From NCBI GenBank assembly GCA_014529385.2, contig CM043956.1, forward strand, positions 66,933,281 to 66,997,280: 64,000 bases of DNA. The letters are read 5' to 3'. This document shows, piece by piece, positions 35,241-46,849 of this stretch. The notes beneath the pieces are model-generated. The model did not search any database. It had not been told where the DNA came from and worked only from the letters and a program-made list of their open reading frames with translations. Position numbers and translations under genes: made by a program. Source of the stretch: Adiantum capillus-veneris. Its lineage: Eukaryota; Streptophyta; Polypodiopsida; Polypodiales; Pteridaceae. Numbering within the stretch: the stretch's first letter is position 1; every line of letters begins with the position of its first letter.

Positions 35241-36344
35241 GGGTGGAAACATGTATCCATTGCCAAGACAGGTGCTAACTAGGTCAAATGATTATGGCAT
35301 TGAAATTAAGGGGGATGAAGGAACCAGTGGATTAACCCAGGAGAAAAAGGGAAAGACAAAAGTGATAAGTGTAGTCACGTTGGAGAAGGCATCAAAGCTA
35401 GAGAATACATTAGTGATGCCTATTGGGAAGAGGACCACAGAGGACAAGGAAGGAAGAAGTGCCCCAGGTCCTAGTAGGAAGAAGGGAAAGAGCCATGAAG
35501 GCGAGGATGTCAAGGCCAAGAGGAAAAGGAGGGCTCGTCATAAGTTTCATGTTTCAGATTTTCCACTAGGGGATGGGCAATTAAGATATGACTTGAAGGA
35601 GGATCTGACGAGCAGGAAGGCAGATGTTACTTTTGGGCAGCTTATAGAGATGGTGCCTAAGCTAAAGCAATAGTGGAAGAGGATGGTTAACCCAATGAAG
35701 AAAGAGCTAGAGGGAGGTTCAGTGAAGGTGTTGGCAATGGATGAGCTACTAGACATTTGTCCAATTGTAGATGTGTGGCATAAAAGAAAAAATCTGGGAC
35801 AAGGTTATGTGGATGGCGGAGCCCAAATATGTGTGATAACACACTCATGCGTTGAGAAGATGGGTCTTACAGCGACTGGGGTGTCAGGGTTTCGGATTAG
35901 ATTGGCCAACCATCAGAAAGTAAAATGTTTGGGTGTTGTAAAGAGCTTAGAAGTGGAAGCATATGATGCAAATGTAGTGGTTGATTTTCATGTGATGCCA
36001 GCGGGGTTGGGAGCATATCCGACTATATTGGGCAGACCATGGTTACGCGCAGTGGGAGTTGTTCAAGATTGGAGACATGGTACGATTAGCCTCTATGGAA
36101 AGACAGGTACCAAGAAGCTTTATAATATGGACACAAGGAAATGATTGGAGGATCTTTATGAAGATGAGGTTGCGTCTAGTGATGAAGACTATTCCACGGT
36201 AAGACAGATGAGGACAGTGATAGCACTACCAGCAGTGATGAGGATGCTGATGTTGCATTTCTTTTGGTGAACAAAGGAGTCTAGGAGTCTGGTTTAGTTG
36301 CATTTGCAAATGAGGTTGAAGATGAAAACGAAGGTCCTTATGAA
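35241..36344 (+). pseudogene. element C protease region
   Basis: A Lys/Glu-rich linker leads, after a stop at 35671-35673, to a retropepsin-like domain: GYVDGGAQICVITHSCVEKM (DGGA active site, about 35805) and AYPTILGRPWLRAVGVVQDW. The ORF stops at 36142-36144. The next segment is acidic and changes frame before reverse transcriptase. Confidence 0.8.
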
Positions 36345-37824
36345 GTGAGTGAAGGGCTGATGCAGACCAAGGTTGAGTTGTCAAAGAAGCAGGAATTGAT
36401 GACACAAATGATCAGTGGAGACCTCTCAACAATGGAGAAGGAAATATATTTGCACATGCTGGCTAGTTTTCTTGATTTTTTCATTACTTCATATGAAGAG
36501 ATCAGAGGGTTCAAAGGAGAAGAGATGCATATAGAGTTAAAAGAGGGTGCTAAGCCAGTGCGGCAAAGGCTAAGAAGGATGGGTCAAGAGCAAATGGAAG
36601 CCTTGCGGGAAGAGGTGGACAAGTTGTTGAAGGGAGGGTTCATAGTCCCTATGGAGACCACAGAATGGGTGAGTCCAGTAGTAGTCAGTCCAAAGAAGGA
36701 TGGGAAGTGGAGGATTTGTGTAGATTTTAAACCCTTAAATGCAGCCACTAACAAGAACCCATATCCTCTTCCATTCATCGATAAAATCTTGAATTCTGTG
36801 GCAGGTTATGAGAGGTACAGTGTATGTGATGGTTTTTCAGGCTATTTTCAATTGAAGATTGCTCTTAAAGACCGAACAAAGACAACTTTTATTACGCCAT
36901 GGGGCTGCTATTGCTACACGGTATTTCCATTTGGGTTGTCAAATAGACCATCTTTCTATCAAGAGAGAGAAAATTGGGTATTGGAACCATTCATTGGCAA
37001 TTGTGTTAAAGCTTTTATGGATGACTTCTGTGTATACAACAGTAGGGCTGAACACCATGAGAAGCTGCATATGGTATTGGCTCAATAGGATGAATGTGGA
37101 GGACAACTAAATCCAAAGAAATGTCATCTAGCACAGCCAAGGGTGAAGTTATTCGGCCATATGGTGTCAGAAAATGGCATTTAGGCTGATCCAGACAAGG
37201 ATAAGTCTATTATTCTTCTTCCATCTCCTACGAGTACGAAGCAATTGGCAACTTTTATACACAAAGTGAAGTACATGGCACGGTTTATTCCATTGTCTTC
37301 GCAGCTCCTTTATCCATTACAGCAAGTGGCAAAGCATGATCCATTGCAATGGGATGACAAGTGTGAAGAAGTGTTTCAAGAGGTGTTAGGGGGCTTGTCA
37401 GCCATGCAGGCTCCTGATTGGGAGAAAGTTTCTTATGTAAATCCATCAGTAGGGGATGATGCCATTGGAGCCATGCTATTGCAAAAGGGAAAGGGCAGCC
37501 ATTATATGAGGCCAGTGTATTGTGCAAGCCCGGTGAAGTTGGTAGGAGAGAAAATTCTTGGAAGTAGAGCTAGTGATGGCCAGTGTAATATTTTCTTATC
37601 GACGATTTCGTCATTACTTGCTACCACGACCTTTTGTTTTCTTGACGAGTTATGCCTTTTTGCCACAATTAATTAATGGCACTAACATGTCAAATGTGGT
37701 GAAGAAATGGGTAATTGAGCTGCAAGAGTTTGAGTTCTCTTTTCTAGTGGAAGACAATACAAGGGCTACCCTAGCTGATTTGTTGACCTACAAGGAGAAT
37801 CCCCTTATTGTTAAGGAAAGGTAG
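36345..37824 (+). pseudogene. element C reverse transcriptase and gypsy RNase H
   Basis: RT motifs: REEVDKLLKGGFIVPMETTE, SPKKDGKWRICVDFKPLN, CDGFSGYFQLKIALKDRTKT, FPFGLSNRPSFYQ and the catalytic FMDDFCVYNS. Stops at 37086-37088 and near 37183 break the connection. The RNase H remnant (DDAIGAMLLQKGKGSHYMRP, then RRFRHYLLPRPFVFLTSY) is split by a frame change near 37.55 kb. The original RNase H active site is poorly preserved. Confidence 0.85.
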
Positions 37825-37832
37825 TTGAAGAA

Positions 37833-39665
37833 GTGCCACAGATCAGCAATGCACATGTGTTGTTCTTTGATGGTTCATACAGAAAGAGCCATGATGCAGC
37901 TTCAGGGGGTATAGCAATTTATGATCCAGAGGGAAAGCTAGTATGCAAGAGAGGGTTCAAATTGGATGCTCATAGTAACAATGAGACTGAATATGCTACT
38001 CTGGAAGCCGGATTACACATTTGTTTGAAGCATGGGGTTCGAAGGTTGAGCATAAAAGGTGATGCCTTGTTAGTGGTGAAGCAAGTGCTGGGTGTGTGGA
38101 AGAGCAAGAACAGCTCATTGAAGGAAATGTGTTTCAGAATTAAAGGGCTTTTAAAAAACTTTGAAGCATGGAGCATCAGACACATTGAACGTTCTCTAAA
38201 TGGAGAAGCACATGAAGCAGCTCAAAGAATGATTGGGGAGTTATTTGTGTTGGGGACCACTTTACCTCTTTTTCATGGCCGGGAAAGTTTGGCTCAAGAA
38301 GAGGAGTTTTTGCTAACAGGAATCATTCCAAAGGAGATTCAGAAGTCTAAGAAGTATGGTTTTGTGCGTAGAGCATACATGTACAAATTGATTGGTGATG
38401 TCTTATACATGAAAGGGGCTGATCTCTCGTTGAGACATGTACTTTGGAGGGAGGAGCTTTACAGAGTGTTGGAAGAGAATCATGAAGGCGCATGTGGTGG
38501 CCATTTTGTTCTAAAGATCACCTTGCATAAGATCTTGCAAGAGGGGTATGTATGGCCTAGTTTGCACAAGGATGTTCACCATTGGTGTAGGTCTTGCAAT
38601 AGGTGTCAAGCATTTGGGAAGAGAGTGTTGAAGCCAGAGCTACGAAAAACCATTATGGCATTTGATGTGTTTGAAAAGTGGGGGATTGATGGAATAGGCC
38701 CGTTACCTATCACAAGCAGGGGCAAAAGCTATATTTTGACTGCAGTGGACTATCTCTCTAGATGGGCAGAGGCTATAGCAGTAAAACAGATCACTGCAAA
38801 GGATGTGGAAAAATTTGTGTACGATGAAATATGTTGCACGTTTGGGGTGCCATTGGAGCTACTTTCGGATAAGGGGCCAGGATTTAGAGCTAAACTGCTA
38901 GACTTTTTATGCGCGAAGATGAAGATTAGGCACCAGCATACCACTCCTTATTTCCCTCCGCAGTGTAATGGCTTAAATGAAAGATTCAATGATGAGTTGG
39001 TGCAAATTCTTTCGAAAGTGACAGAGCACCAAGGAAAGAATTGGGATTTGGAATTGCCTAGTGCATTATGGGCTTACTATACTTCGGTGAAGACAGGTAT
39101 TGGGTTTACTCCATTTCATCTGGTATATGGAAAGGAAGCACTATTGCCTGTGGAGGTAGAGTTGCATGCGGTCAAGATGTTAGAGAAGTTGCTTGGGCTG
39201 CCTAGTGATGCATTCAAAGAGAGGCTCTTACAGTTACAAGAGGTTCAGCTGGATAGGATGAGTGCATTGGAACATTATGGGCAGATGCAGGATAGGGCTT
39301 TGGCAAAGATAAATGAAAAGGTCAAAAGTAAGGGTATCAAGAAGCATGACTTGGTTTTTCACTACAACAGTAAGCTGGACAACACCTTCCAAAAGAAGTT
39401 TCAAATTAAGTGGGAAGGTCCTTTCAAGGTAGTGGAGTGTTTCCCGAATGGTACATATCAGTTGGCTAACCTGGATGGGGTTCTACATAAGTCAAGGGTA
39501 AATGGATTGCGTTTTAAATTGTATCATGCCAGGTTAATGATGGTCGAGAAAGATGAGTTGTCTGTGGATCAAGCAGTGTTGGTGAAGGATGAGGAGACTT
39601 GTGACGTTGCGAGTCTCATATCGCTTTTTGCTGTTCTGTTGATCATGAATGATCTAGCAGGCTAG
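37833..39665 (+). CDS. element C archaeal-type RNase H plus integrase (610 codons open)
   Basis: This frame is uninterrupted for 610 codons. Residues about 8-140 form a second, archaeal-type RNase H: FFDGSYRKSHDAASGGIAIY (Asp), NNETEYATLEAGL (Glu), SIKGDALLVVKQV (Asp) and HIERSLNGEAHEAAQ. The integrase follows with the H2C2 finger (HEGACGGHF...CRSCNRCQAFG), Asp in WGIDGIGPLP, Asp in LSDKGPGF and Glu in QCNGLNERFNDEL, then the C-terminal domain (HDLVFHYNSKLDN). Dual RNase H is a hallmark of the Tat lineage of plant Ty3/gypsy. It is the best-preserved coding segment in the window, but its upstream reading frame is broken, so it is probably not expressed as pol. Confidence 0.85.
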   Translation: MPQISNAHVLFFDGSYRKSHDAASGGIAIYDPEGKLVCKRGFKLDAHSNNETEYATLEAGLHICLKHGVRRLSIKGDALLVVKQVLGVWKSKNSSLKEMCFRIKGLLKNFEAWSIRHIERSLNGEAHEAAQRMIGELFVLGTTLPLFHGRESLAQEEEFLLTGIIPKEIQKSKKYGFVRRAYMYKLIGDVLYMKGADLSLRHVLWREELYRVLEENHEGACGGHFVLKITLHKILQEGYVWPSLHKDVHHWCRSCNRCQAFGKRVLKPELRKTIMAFDVFEKWGIDGIGPLPITSRGKSYILTAVDYLSRWAEAIAVKQITAKDVEKFVYDEICCTFGVPLELLSDKGPGFRAKLLDFLCAKMKIRHQHTTPYFPPQCNGLNERFNDELVQILSKVTEHQGKNWDLELPSALWAYYTSVKTGIGFTPFHLVYGKEALLPVEVELHAVKMLEKLLGLPSDAFKERLLQLQEVQLDRMSALEHYGQMQDRALAKINEKVKSKGIKKHDLVFHYNSKLDNTFQKKFQIKWEGPFKVVECFPNGTYQLANLDGVLHKSRVNGLRFKLYHARLMMVEKDELSVDQAVLVKDEETCDVASLISLFAVLLIMNDLAG

Positions 39666-39680
39666 GGGATGGGAAAATTA
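39664..39680 (+). promoter_or_regulatory. polypurine tract of element C
   Basis: AGGGGATGGGAAAATTA immediately before the 3' LTR. Confidence 0.75.
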
Positions 39681-40823
39681 TGTCAGGAGTTTTTTGGAGC
39701 AAGGGATTGCGCATATGTACATACACATGCATGGTGCATCAAATAAAGAATTGCCCATTTTCCAGAGCAGGTGGTTACGTGGGGCCCACATGTGTACAGG
39801 TAGGACAGCATGTACATAGTGCATCGATTTTCACTATCACTAGTACTAGTGTGTTTTTTCTACAATAAGGAGGAGTTGGTAGTGCGTAAAACTTCTCGAG
39901 GAAGCTATCCGCAGGCCGACGACATGAGGTAAGCAGGTGCGTCAGATGGCATCGAGTGGCGTCAGGAGGCCGAACGGGGTCAATATTTACACGTGGATGA
40001 ATACGGACACAAAGTGGTGTTTTATTGTGAGAGTTATGCAGAAAGGTCATCATTAGGACCATATTTTTGGGGCCACTCCACATAGTGGCAGGATGCATTA
40101 TTGAAAAGAAATGAGTGCCAGGTGTGCGGATGATGCAAAAAGATGACAACTATGCACTGTGAGGTCAGTTTTTGGCCTGTTTGGGGTCCGTTTGAGGTCA
40201 TCTAAAAGGCCAAGGGTGCCCAAGTAATAAAGCTAAATGTGGGAACTGAAAAAACTGAGAGAAGACCAGACAAAACGTGGAGAAGAGAGGAGGAACAACC
40301 ACAACTGTGTTTTTGGGGTTTTTGGACCCTGTTTTGGCCGTAAATTGCTCATCCGCGGTCGGATTTGAGCACTTTGACATTGTAGACTGGGGTTTATGGG
40401 CCGTTCTGGACGCGATGGCGCTATCCATTTTTCCAAATTACTCACTATTTTTCTATTGTTTTGGCTGTGTAAGTTTCTCCTATGAGAGAATCTTTTGCTC
40501 TAGTTTGTGATTGTATCTAGCTTATTTTACCCATACTGTGTGAGCTATTTTCCCCCTTGCTGTTGGCCCAAGCTCATTTGTATGTAAATATCAGAAGTTA
40601 TCCTCTTTTGAGCTGAATTTTTTGGGTGTGTGTGTGTGTGTGTCTTTATATGTGGAGTGGGCAAACGGATAGTCTCTCTCCTCTCACTCCATATGTGTGT
40701 TCCCTGTCTCGGCCAGGTGTGTTGTGTAAGCCGAGTGGTGCCCCATAGTGTGCGTGTGTATCTTCCCAAGAGCATGTGTCGGGTCGTCATAGAGGCGTTC
40801 TGTGTGTTTCCATCCTGCTCACA
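39681..40823 (+). mobile_element. 3' LTR of gypsy element C
   Basis: Starts TGTCAGGAGTTTTTTGG and ends GCTCACA, matching 32160-33254. It contains a (GT)n run near 40627 at the same relative position as in the first LTR. Confidence 0.88.
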
Positions 40824-41589
40824 GTGCATATACAAAATGAAGGTCTTGGATACCTGGATAAGACTAAAGGGAAAAATCCAGTGGGAAAAAATATCTTTAG
40901 TCATAATTAAACGCGAGGCTATATGTACTTAGGTTCTAATGTTATAGAGTTATGATAAGTTAAAGTACATATGGCTATATGGATACTAGTATGGGCTTGA
41001 TATACATGGATAAGTGTTAGTAGCTTGAAGTCAGAGTCATTGTTGTTGAGCAAAGGCTTATAAAACCTATTTCCGCTTGGTCATCGTCATTTGTTTGTGT
41101 AAGTGCATGGGTGGAATAAAAAAGAGTGCCTAATGCATATATCCAATGATGGGACATCTATATGCTTGCACAGAGTTATGCATGTTAAACAAGATGCGGT
41201 GCGAGAGAAGAGTATTGATGGGTTCTTCATGGAGTTAGGGTAGCGAGAAAAACATATAGCATGAGTGCTTCAAAAGCTTTCACTACTCACAAGAAGGGTT
41301 TTTGCTATCGAGGTTTCTCCACTCTTCCTCAGTGTGTCAAGTGCGTGAGTGTTTTTGTTTTGACTACTCCGCCTTCTCCACCTTATATATTATATGGACT
41401 TTGACTCTTATGCTCACCTCTTCCAGCATGAGCCACATGACTTTATGTATGCTCAACTCTCCAGTTTGAGCTTATACCTATTATCTAGACTCATAGACCA
41501 TAGAAAAATGTTAACTTGAAGCTTGGGTCTGACACTTTGCTCATTTAGTGGATTAGCTGCCCGACTCTAGACTCTTATGCCATGTAAGT
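40824..41589. other. element A internal DNA or unassigned, no clear gene
   Basis: No recognisable coding. It lies between the 3' edge of C and the Gln/Lys-rich ORF of A and is probably A sequence. Confidence 0.35.
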
Positions 41590-42360
41590 TTAATGGCAAC
41601 TTGGACTTATCTGATCGCGGCATGAAATCCAATTCCAGATGCTTTTGATGTTTAGGCCTTTCTCGTTAGTTTTTGTTTGAGATTCCATGTTGTCCAATAC
41701 ATTGGCATATATCTGCTCTTCATTCCTTGGTAGCAAATTGTGGTCTCTTGATGAGACACCTATTGATGTTGAAGCAATAGTTGATGAAGTCTTCTTCTTC
41801 CAGATAGTGTTCTTCAAAACTGTGGCCTCCGCATTTACCGTTGCTTTCTTTTTGTTGTTAAGAGGCTGTAAAGGAGTTGTGTATCTTTCTTGTTGTTGAG
41901 CCTCAATCGTGGATTTTGGAACCCACATTGTTCTTGGGCCTGGTGTGATCTCCTTTTCCACTTGCCTTGTTTCTTCTTTGACTTGATGGTACCTTGTCTT
42001 TAATTTCCAAATATGGCTGTTACTTTTGTAAAAGCATTGCTCTTGTAGTAATTGACGAGGGATCCATCTATAGGTTGTAGTACTCTTGGGTGTAGTGGGT
42101 GGCTGCTCTTGATTTCTTGATGTTTCTTGCTTTTCCTGGGTGATTCCTTGATAAGCTACTACCTTAGGTATCCAGATTTGAAAGTTACCCTCATAGAATC
42201 CTTGTGCTTTGAGTAACTCGACTGGAATGAATCTTTGGACTTCCTTGGAGGTTATCTTCACTTGACTTTGTTGGGTAGTCTGGTAGAAATTTGATTTCAT
42301 TACCGAGACTTGTCGTATGGTTTGTCTAGTTGAAGACCTTCTCTTTTGCTTTTTGTACAT
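41590..42360 (-). CDS. element A Gln/Lys/Thr-rich ORF with internal repeats
   Basis: A 256-residue open frame with no known domain. It has degenerate internal repeats of the form IWIPKxxxYQ / YRWIPRQLLQEQCFYKSNSH / MWVPKSTIEAQ, separated by Gln/Thr/Lys-rich linkers. Similar W-x-PK repeats occur downstream of gag in some non-autonomous plant retroelements, as far as I recall. It lies 3' of the second protease-like segment on the same strand. It could be nucleic-acid binding given its charge, but that is a guess. Confidence 0.5.
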   Translation of the reverse strand: MYKKQKRRSSTRQTIRQVSVMKSNFYQTTQQSQVKITSKEVQRFIPVELLKAQGFYEGNFQIWIPKVVAYQGITQEKQETSRNQEQPPTTPKSTTTYRWIPRQLLQEQCFYKSNSHIWKLKTRYHQVKEETRQVEKEITPGPRTMWVPKSTIEAQQQERYTTPLQPLNNKKKATVNAEATVLKNTIWKKKTSSTIASTSIGVSSRDHNLLPRNEEQIYANVLDNMESQTKTNEKGLNIKSIWNWISCRDQISPSCH

Positions 42361-42629
42361 GTCCTTTCTCTTGGTTGAGTTATGTGATTGATGTTGATGG
42401 CTTTGTTGATTCTTGACTGAGTGGTTGTCATGGGATGGAAATCGCCAGGCTGTTATCTTGGGCTTGTTGACCCAAACATCTGAATTTCCTTTCTTGTAGC
42501 CTTGTGCAATAATTGACTCGCTTCATGTGATCCATCCTGTTACCTGTGCTTGTTGAGGTTGTTCTTGTGATTGTATCCAAATTGGATCATAACTTTAATT
42601 TGTGCCTTGGATACTAGCACTTGATTGAC
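42361..42629. other. element A spacer between ORFs
   Basis: Minus-strand continuation of the same coding style with stops. No domain seen. Confidence 0.35.
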
Positions 42630-43528
42630 CTATTTTGACTTCCTTTGGAGACTTTCGGGCAATGGAAACTTTGGTTGATAGACTTTTTGCTTGGGTTTCC
42701 ATTGTTTTAATGATGGTTTGGCTTTTGATGTAGAGGGTTTGTCTTGCACTTGCATTGGCTGGGCTAGAGACTGTGGGCTTACTTTAGCTTTGCCTTTTTC
42801 AGTAGCCAAGAATCTTTGAACTGTTGTAGGCTTGACCTCTGTTGCCACTTGATAGCTTGTCGTGATGACCATTGTTAAAGATTCAGGCTCGTCTTCAAAG
42901 ACTTGTGCCCATGGCTTGGACAAAATCAAGTGTGTTCCCATTTTTCGAGAATCTACCACCAAGAATTTTTCTTTGACATTCTGTGAGTGTAGTTGGAGAG
43001 TAGCTTTTGCAATCCCCATACTTATAACATCCACTTCAGGTGAGAGATTTACCTTTATCTGAATATCATAAAGCTTTGGCTTACCTAGAAGTAACCACAT
43101 GCCATATGACATGAAATTAGTTGTGGAATTTGTATCAATTTCTGCCATAAAATTCATCTTGACTCCGTCTTGTGCACTTAGCAAAAAGTTGATCTTCTTT
43201 GGTACTAGATTGCTTGTGTTCTCTTGAGTGACTTGAGAAATCTTTGGCCTGGACTGCTTGTCGTCTGAGGTTCCAATTGTAAGAGATGCATCATGTGGTG
43301 GTGATTTGCATCTAGCACTTTGGATAGCTTTCATACCTCCGTCCGCTATAGCAAGTGTAGCAATACCACCCAATGATATTTGCATCTAGCACTTTGGATA
43401 GCTTTCATACCTCTGTCCGCTATAGCAAGTGTAGCAATACCACCCAATGATATTGTAGAAATCATTGAGGTATTCACTTCTTGTCTATCTGACCCTTCAT
43501 TATATGAATCACAAGCAGGATCACCCAT
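42630..43528 (-). pseudogene. element A second retropepsin-like segment
   Basis: The frame 43385-42630 encodes MAEIDTNSTTNFMSYGMWLL, which has the shape of an aspartic-protease active site (D-T-x-S, with Asn where Gly is usual). It is followed by GIAKATLQLHSQNVKEKFLV and THLILSKPWAQ, similar to the retropepsin flap and C-terminal ILGRPW region. Upstream, a 74-bp tandem duplication (copies start at 43307 and 43381) shifts the frame, and 43528-43346 holds the other half. A Lys/Gln/Pro-rich tail follows. Confidence 0.6.
43307..43454. repeat. 74-bp tandem duplication in element A
   Basis: TGCATCTAGCACTTTGGATA begins at 43307 and again at 43381, and the copies are nearly identical. The offset is not a multiple of three, which explains the frame change. 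Confidence 0.9.
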
Positions 43529-44532
43529 AGAGTCATTGTCTTGACTTTGAGTTCATCATACTCAGATTCTCCATTTGTCTCACACATAACCCTTAGCATG
43601 TAGTAGGGGACTATGTCATACCCATTCTCATCGCAAAATTTTGTTGGAGTGGTCTCATTAACACAGACATCCAAAGTAGCCAATATCTGAGTCCACTCTA
43701 GCGGTTCTAACGCCTCTTCTGGAAAAGGTTCTCTTATGTAAGCATCATCTTCTAAGACCCTCTCTAAGGCATTCTCATTTCTCCCAAAGTCACTACACTC
43801 CGATGCTCCGCACATCCCGATTTATTTCTTTTTGGCCATCCACGGATGGTGTGTTGATCCACTTTGTGTTGCAGAATCAAAATCTTCCACGGGCGTTCTA
43901 GTTACATCTCGATAACTATGATTTCTCATAATTACACGTGTTGTGGTTTTAGCATGTCTCAAGATAATCATAACCCCAATCTTGTACCATCTTGAGTTGC
44001 CTCATGAATGGTCTTCCAAGGATGATTTCATAGTTATTTTTCTTGCAAAGTCAATTATGGCAAAAGTATGAGCATACTCTATACCACAAGAAGACACCAC
44101 TATCGCTTCTAGCAATCCCATGGGTCTTTCCACATGCCCATCAGCTAACTGTAATTTTATTATGGTTGTATTAAAGGCGGGCCTACCCCATTTCTCCCAA
44201 ATTCATTTTGTTGCTATGGCAATTCCTGCTCCGCTGTCAAGTATAGCTTTCGTTTCAATCTCATTGTACTCGATAGGCAAAGTGGCATTACCATCTTCTC
44301 CTTCACAGTACTCTCCTACTTTGTTCAGAGGTACCGGTCTTACATTTGATCTAGGCTTCTCGATCTCATCTAGCTCTTTTTCCAGGAACCTTAACGGGCT
44401 TTTGATCCCAATTTTTTCCAAGCATTTTCCTATATCCGTCCACATACTTGGTCTGATTTTCAAAAGTTCTGCCAACGTAATTGTGCAATTCACTGGCGTG
44501 GACAGCAAGTCAGTCAAAATTTTTGTGTCCAA
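43529..44532 (-). pseudogene. element A first retropepsin-like domain
   Basis: The active-site motif ETKAILDSGAGIAIA (DSGA) is near 44220. After a stop it continues with KLQLADGHVERPMG and, following a frame change, YEIILGRPFMRQLKMVQDWG near 44020, which is the conserved LGRP-x2-x6-QDW block of plant gypsy proteases. Sequence further 3' (43815-43474) keeps an open frame with an acidic region and DIVPYYMLR. There is no reverse transcriptase after it. Confidence 0.7.
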
Positions 44533-45078
44533 TTATTTCGTCTCCCCTAGCCTTCGTGATGGAACTCTCACAATCTTAGACTTTGCCTCAAAATCTCCCA
44601 TGTACTGTGGCAAAGTTCTTAACGATGCAGGTCTACTGTTTTCAGAGGCTATCGATCCTACGTCACCATGATATGACCTTGCATCAACACTCATTTGTGG
44701 TCTATCTAATGTGATTTCAGGAAATGGTGTTGGTCCAGCATCCTCTTCTCTTTTTTGGGCATCTCGGACAGCCTTCCATAAATCCTCTGGCCATTGCTCC
44801 TCAACTATAGGAACATAGGGTGGGAAATCCCTCATTGATTCATCTGTTGTATTTTGGACTACCCTCGAGTCTTGCGACCTTGGTAGTGGTTCTTCCCTAT
44901 GATCCACCTCTTCTCTAGGCAATTCGTCTACTTTAATGCTCTCATCTTTGTGCATTGGGGTGACTATCCTATCCTTCAATTCTGGTGGAGGTGGTTCTAG
45001 CAATGCTTGAGCAGTTTCAATGAGCTTCTTACACATTTCTAGCCTCTGCTTCTCTAGTTCAAGATAAGGATAAGTCAT
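44533..45078 (-). pseudogene. element A gag-protease linker
   Basis: An open 181-residue frame, acidic and Pro-rich (ALLEPPPPELKDRIV, DFPPYVPIVEEQWPEDLWK). No domain. It is in frame with the zinc-knuckle ORF upstream. A diverged copy lies in element B near 54.7-54.9 kb. Confidence 0.55.
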
Positions 45079-45174
45079 CCATCTTTGTTCTAAGGTCTAT
45101 CTATTTCTCAATCTAGCCTCATAAGCCTGTAAAATTGCGTCTAAAGGCTCATTCACTTTGTCCGCTAGGACAAA

Positions 45175-46143
45175 TCATCCTGAACTAGCACTCTTGGGGG
45201 CTTCAGCTGGTTTAAGGGTTTCAGCTTCCCTTTGCTGTGTCTGTTGCTCTTGAGTTGTTTCCAACTTAGTTGTAACAGTCTTTTCTTCTCCTTTCTCCCT
45301 TTCTAGTCTCGCTTTCATTGTAGTCCTTCTTGCTCGTCTAGAGTTTCTACGGCTTTTGGAACTCTTACTAGTCTCTCCATCTGTAGGCTTTTGCTCTTGC
45401 ACTTTTTCTTGTGCTCTTGTGACAACGTTTACTGGAGAAACTTGCTTACTTTCATCGTCTTGTTGTTTAAGCACCTGTTCTTTTGCAATTGTTTCTTTCT
45501 CTGTTGTTGTTTTCGTCTCTCCTTTTGTTGCGGCTCGTTCTTTCTCTGATTTGCTGGTAGAAGGAAAGGTAACATGTGGTTGCATTTTACCTTTCTTTCG
45601 TGGATTCTTAGGACAATCCAAAATCATATGTGTGACTGCACACTCATTACAATATACATTTATCATGATATCATGGTGTGGACAATCCTTAATCAAGTGA
45701 TCACTACTACCACATGTGTCACATGGACGTCTTGGTTGTTGTGGAAATACTTGATATTGACCTTGAAGTGGTCTCTGATCTACCACATATCTTTCTATTT
45801 GAAGCTCATGACTCACATATGCATTTCTAGCAGCTATGGGTCTTTCCCTTAAGAACACTTGTTCCGCTACAGGATGATATCTAGGAGGTTCAGACATAAC
45901 ATGCTCAAACCTTGGTGGAGTCTTAGGTCTATAGTTAGGACAATGTTGCGTCGGATGGTCCCCTCCACATGTCATGCACCTGCGTCGTTGAAGAACTCTA
46001 TAGGCTGGTACTCTGTCAGAGTGGTTGATGCGTTGCATCACATTCTCTATGATTTGCTCCTCAACATTTATTTGGTTTTGTCCTAGATTCCCTCTTTGAT
46101 CCTCAAGATCATCGGTTTTCTTTTTCTCACTCACATCATTCAT
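45175..46143 (-). CDS. element A gag C-terminal part with three zinc knuckles
   Basis: A 322-residue open frame with three knuckles: CMTCGGDHPTQHC (CX2CX3HX4C), CDTCGSSDHLIKDC (CX2CX4HX4C) and CNECAVTHMILDC (CX2CX3HX4C). A basic tail (SRRNSRRARRTTMKARLERE) and a Gln/Glu-rich end follow. Three knuckles with two spacing types is unusual. The same arrangement is recognisable in element B (55501-55977). It would bind element RNA. Confidence 0.75.
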   Translation of the reverse strand: MNDVSEKKKTDDLEDQRGNLGQNQINVEEQIIENVMQRINHSDRVPAYRVLQRRRCMTCGGDHPTQHCPNYRPKTPPRFEHVMSEPPRYHPVAEQVFLRERPIAARNAYVSHELQIERYVVDQRPLQGQYQVFPQQPRRPCDTCGSSDHLIKDCPHHDIMINVYCNECAVTHMILDCPKNPRKKGKMQPHVTFPSTSKSEKERAATKGETKTTTEKETIAKEQVLKQQDDESKQVSPVNVVTRAQEKVQEQKPTDGETSKSSKSRRNSRRARRTTMKARLEREKGEEKTVTTKLETTQEQQTQQREAETLKPAEAPKSASSG

Positions 46144-46181
46144 CTTGTTCTGACCATCTTCATAGAATTCGCAATTGTCAA

Positions 46182-46676
46182 CTAGGTCACTACCGCTTTG
46201 GTCACCTCTTCTAAGGTTTGGTATCTTTTCATGTATAGGTCCTTTTGGAGATTCTCATTACTAAGCCCTCTGATGAAGCATAGGATTTGACGTTCTGGCG
46301 TGGGTAACTCTTGGGTAGGATATCTAGCAACATATTTCTTGAAACGCAGTATTGCATGTCGCAATGTTTCTGTTCCGCCTTGTTTAAATTCCTGAATCTT
46401 AGGAAGGGTGTTATGTTTTATGCCCCTCTTGGTGAATTCTTGAACAAATTCATCCAAAATTTTCTCAATGGTTGTGAACTCTCTTCGGTTCAATAGTTCA
46501 AACCATGCTTGTGCATTGTCCTCCAATATAAGTCCAAAACCCTCATACTTCGTGTGGAAGTCCTCTACTCGTTCTGCTCGTAGGACTTGCTTGAAAGCCG
46601 AGACATGGGCGTATGGGTCTCCTATGCCATTGTACTTTCTATTTACCCATTTTCTTAACCGTGAGCATTTTCTCAC
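46182..46676 (-). pseudogene. element A gag capsid region
   Basis: Gag-type helices: DPYAHVSAFKQVLRAERVED, DNAQAWFELLNRREFTTIEK, EFKQGGTETLRHAILRFKKY, CFIRGLSNENLQKDLYMKRY. It is joined to the zinc-knuckle ORF across a frame change near 46.17 kb. Confidence 0.8.
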
Positions 46677-46849
46677 AATTCTCTCAAATTGTCGGTTTTA
46701 GACACCCTTAACTTCCGGATGCATTTTGAGGCCTTAAACAACATTTTTTTCAACACTGACCAAAACGGTTGTCAATGAATGGTTGTCAATGGCAACCATC
46801 ATTGGAAACCATTTTGGTCAGCTTACTCTAAGATCTGTAGTGTTGTTCT

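Noticed and set aside
32155-40828. Target-site duplication for element C
   Set aside because: The flanking pentamers AGCGT and GTGCA do not match, so none is claimed.
41687-41899. Plus-strand ORF with hydrophobic stretch
   Set aside because: It is the reverse-strand shadow of the Gln/Lys-rich ORF of element A.
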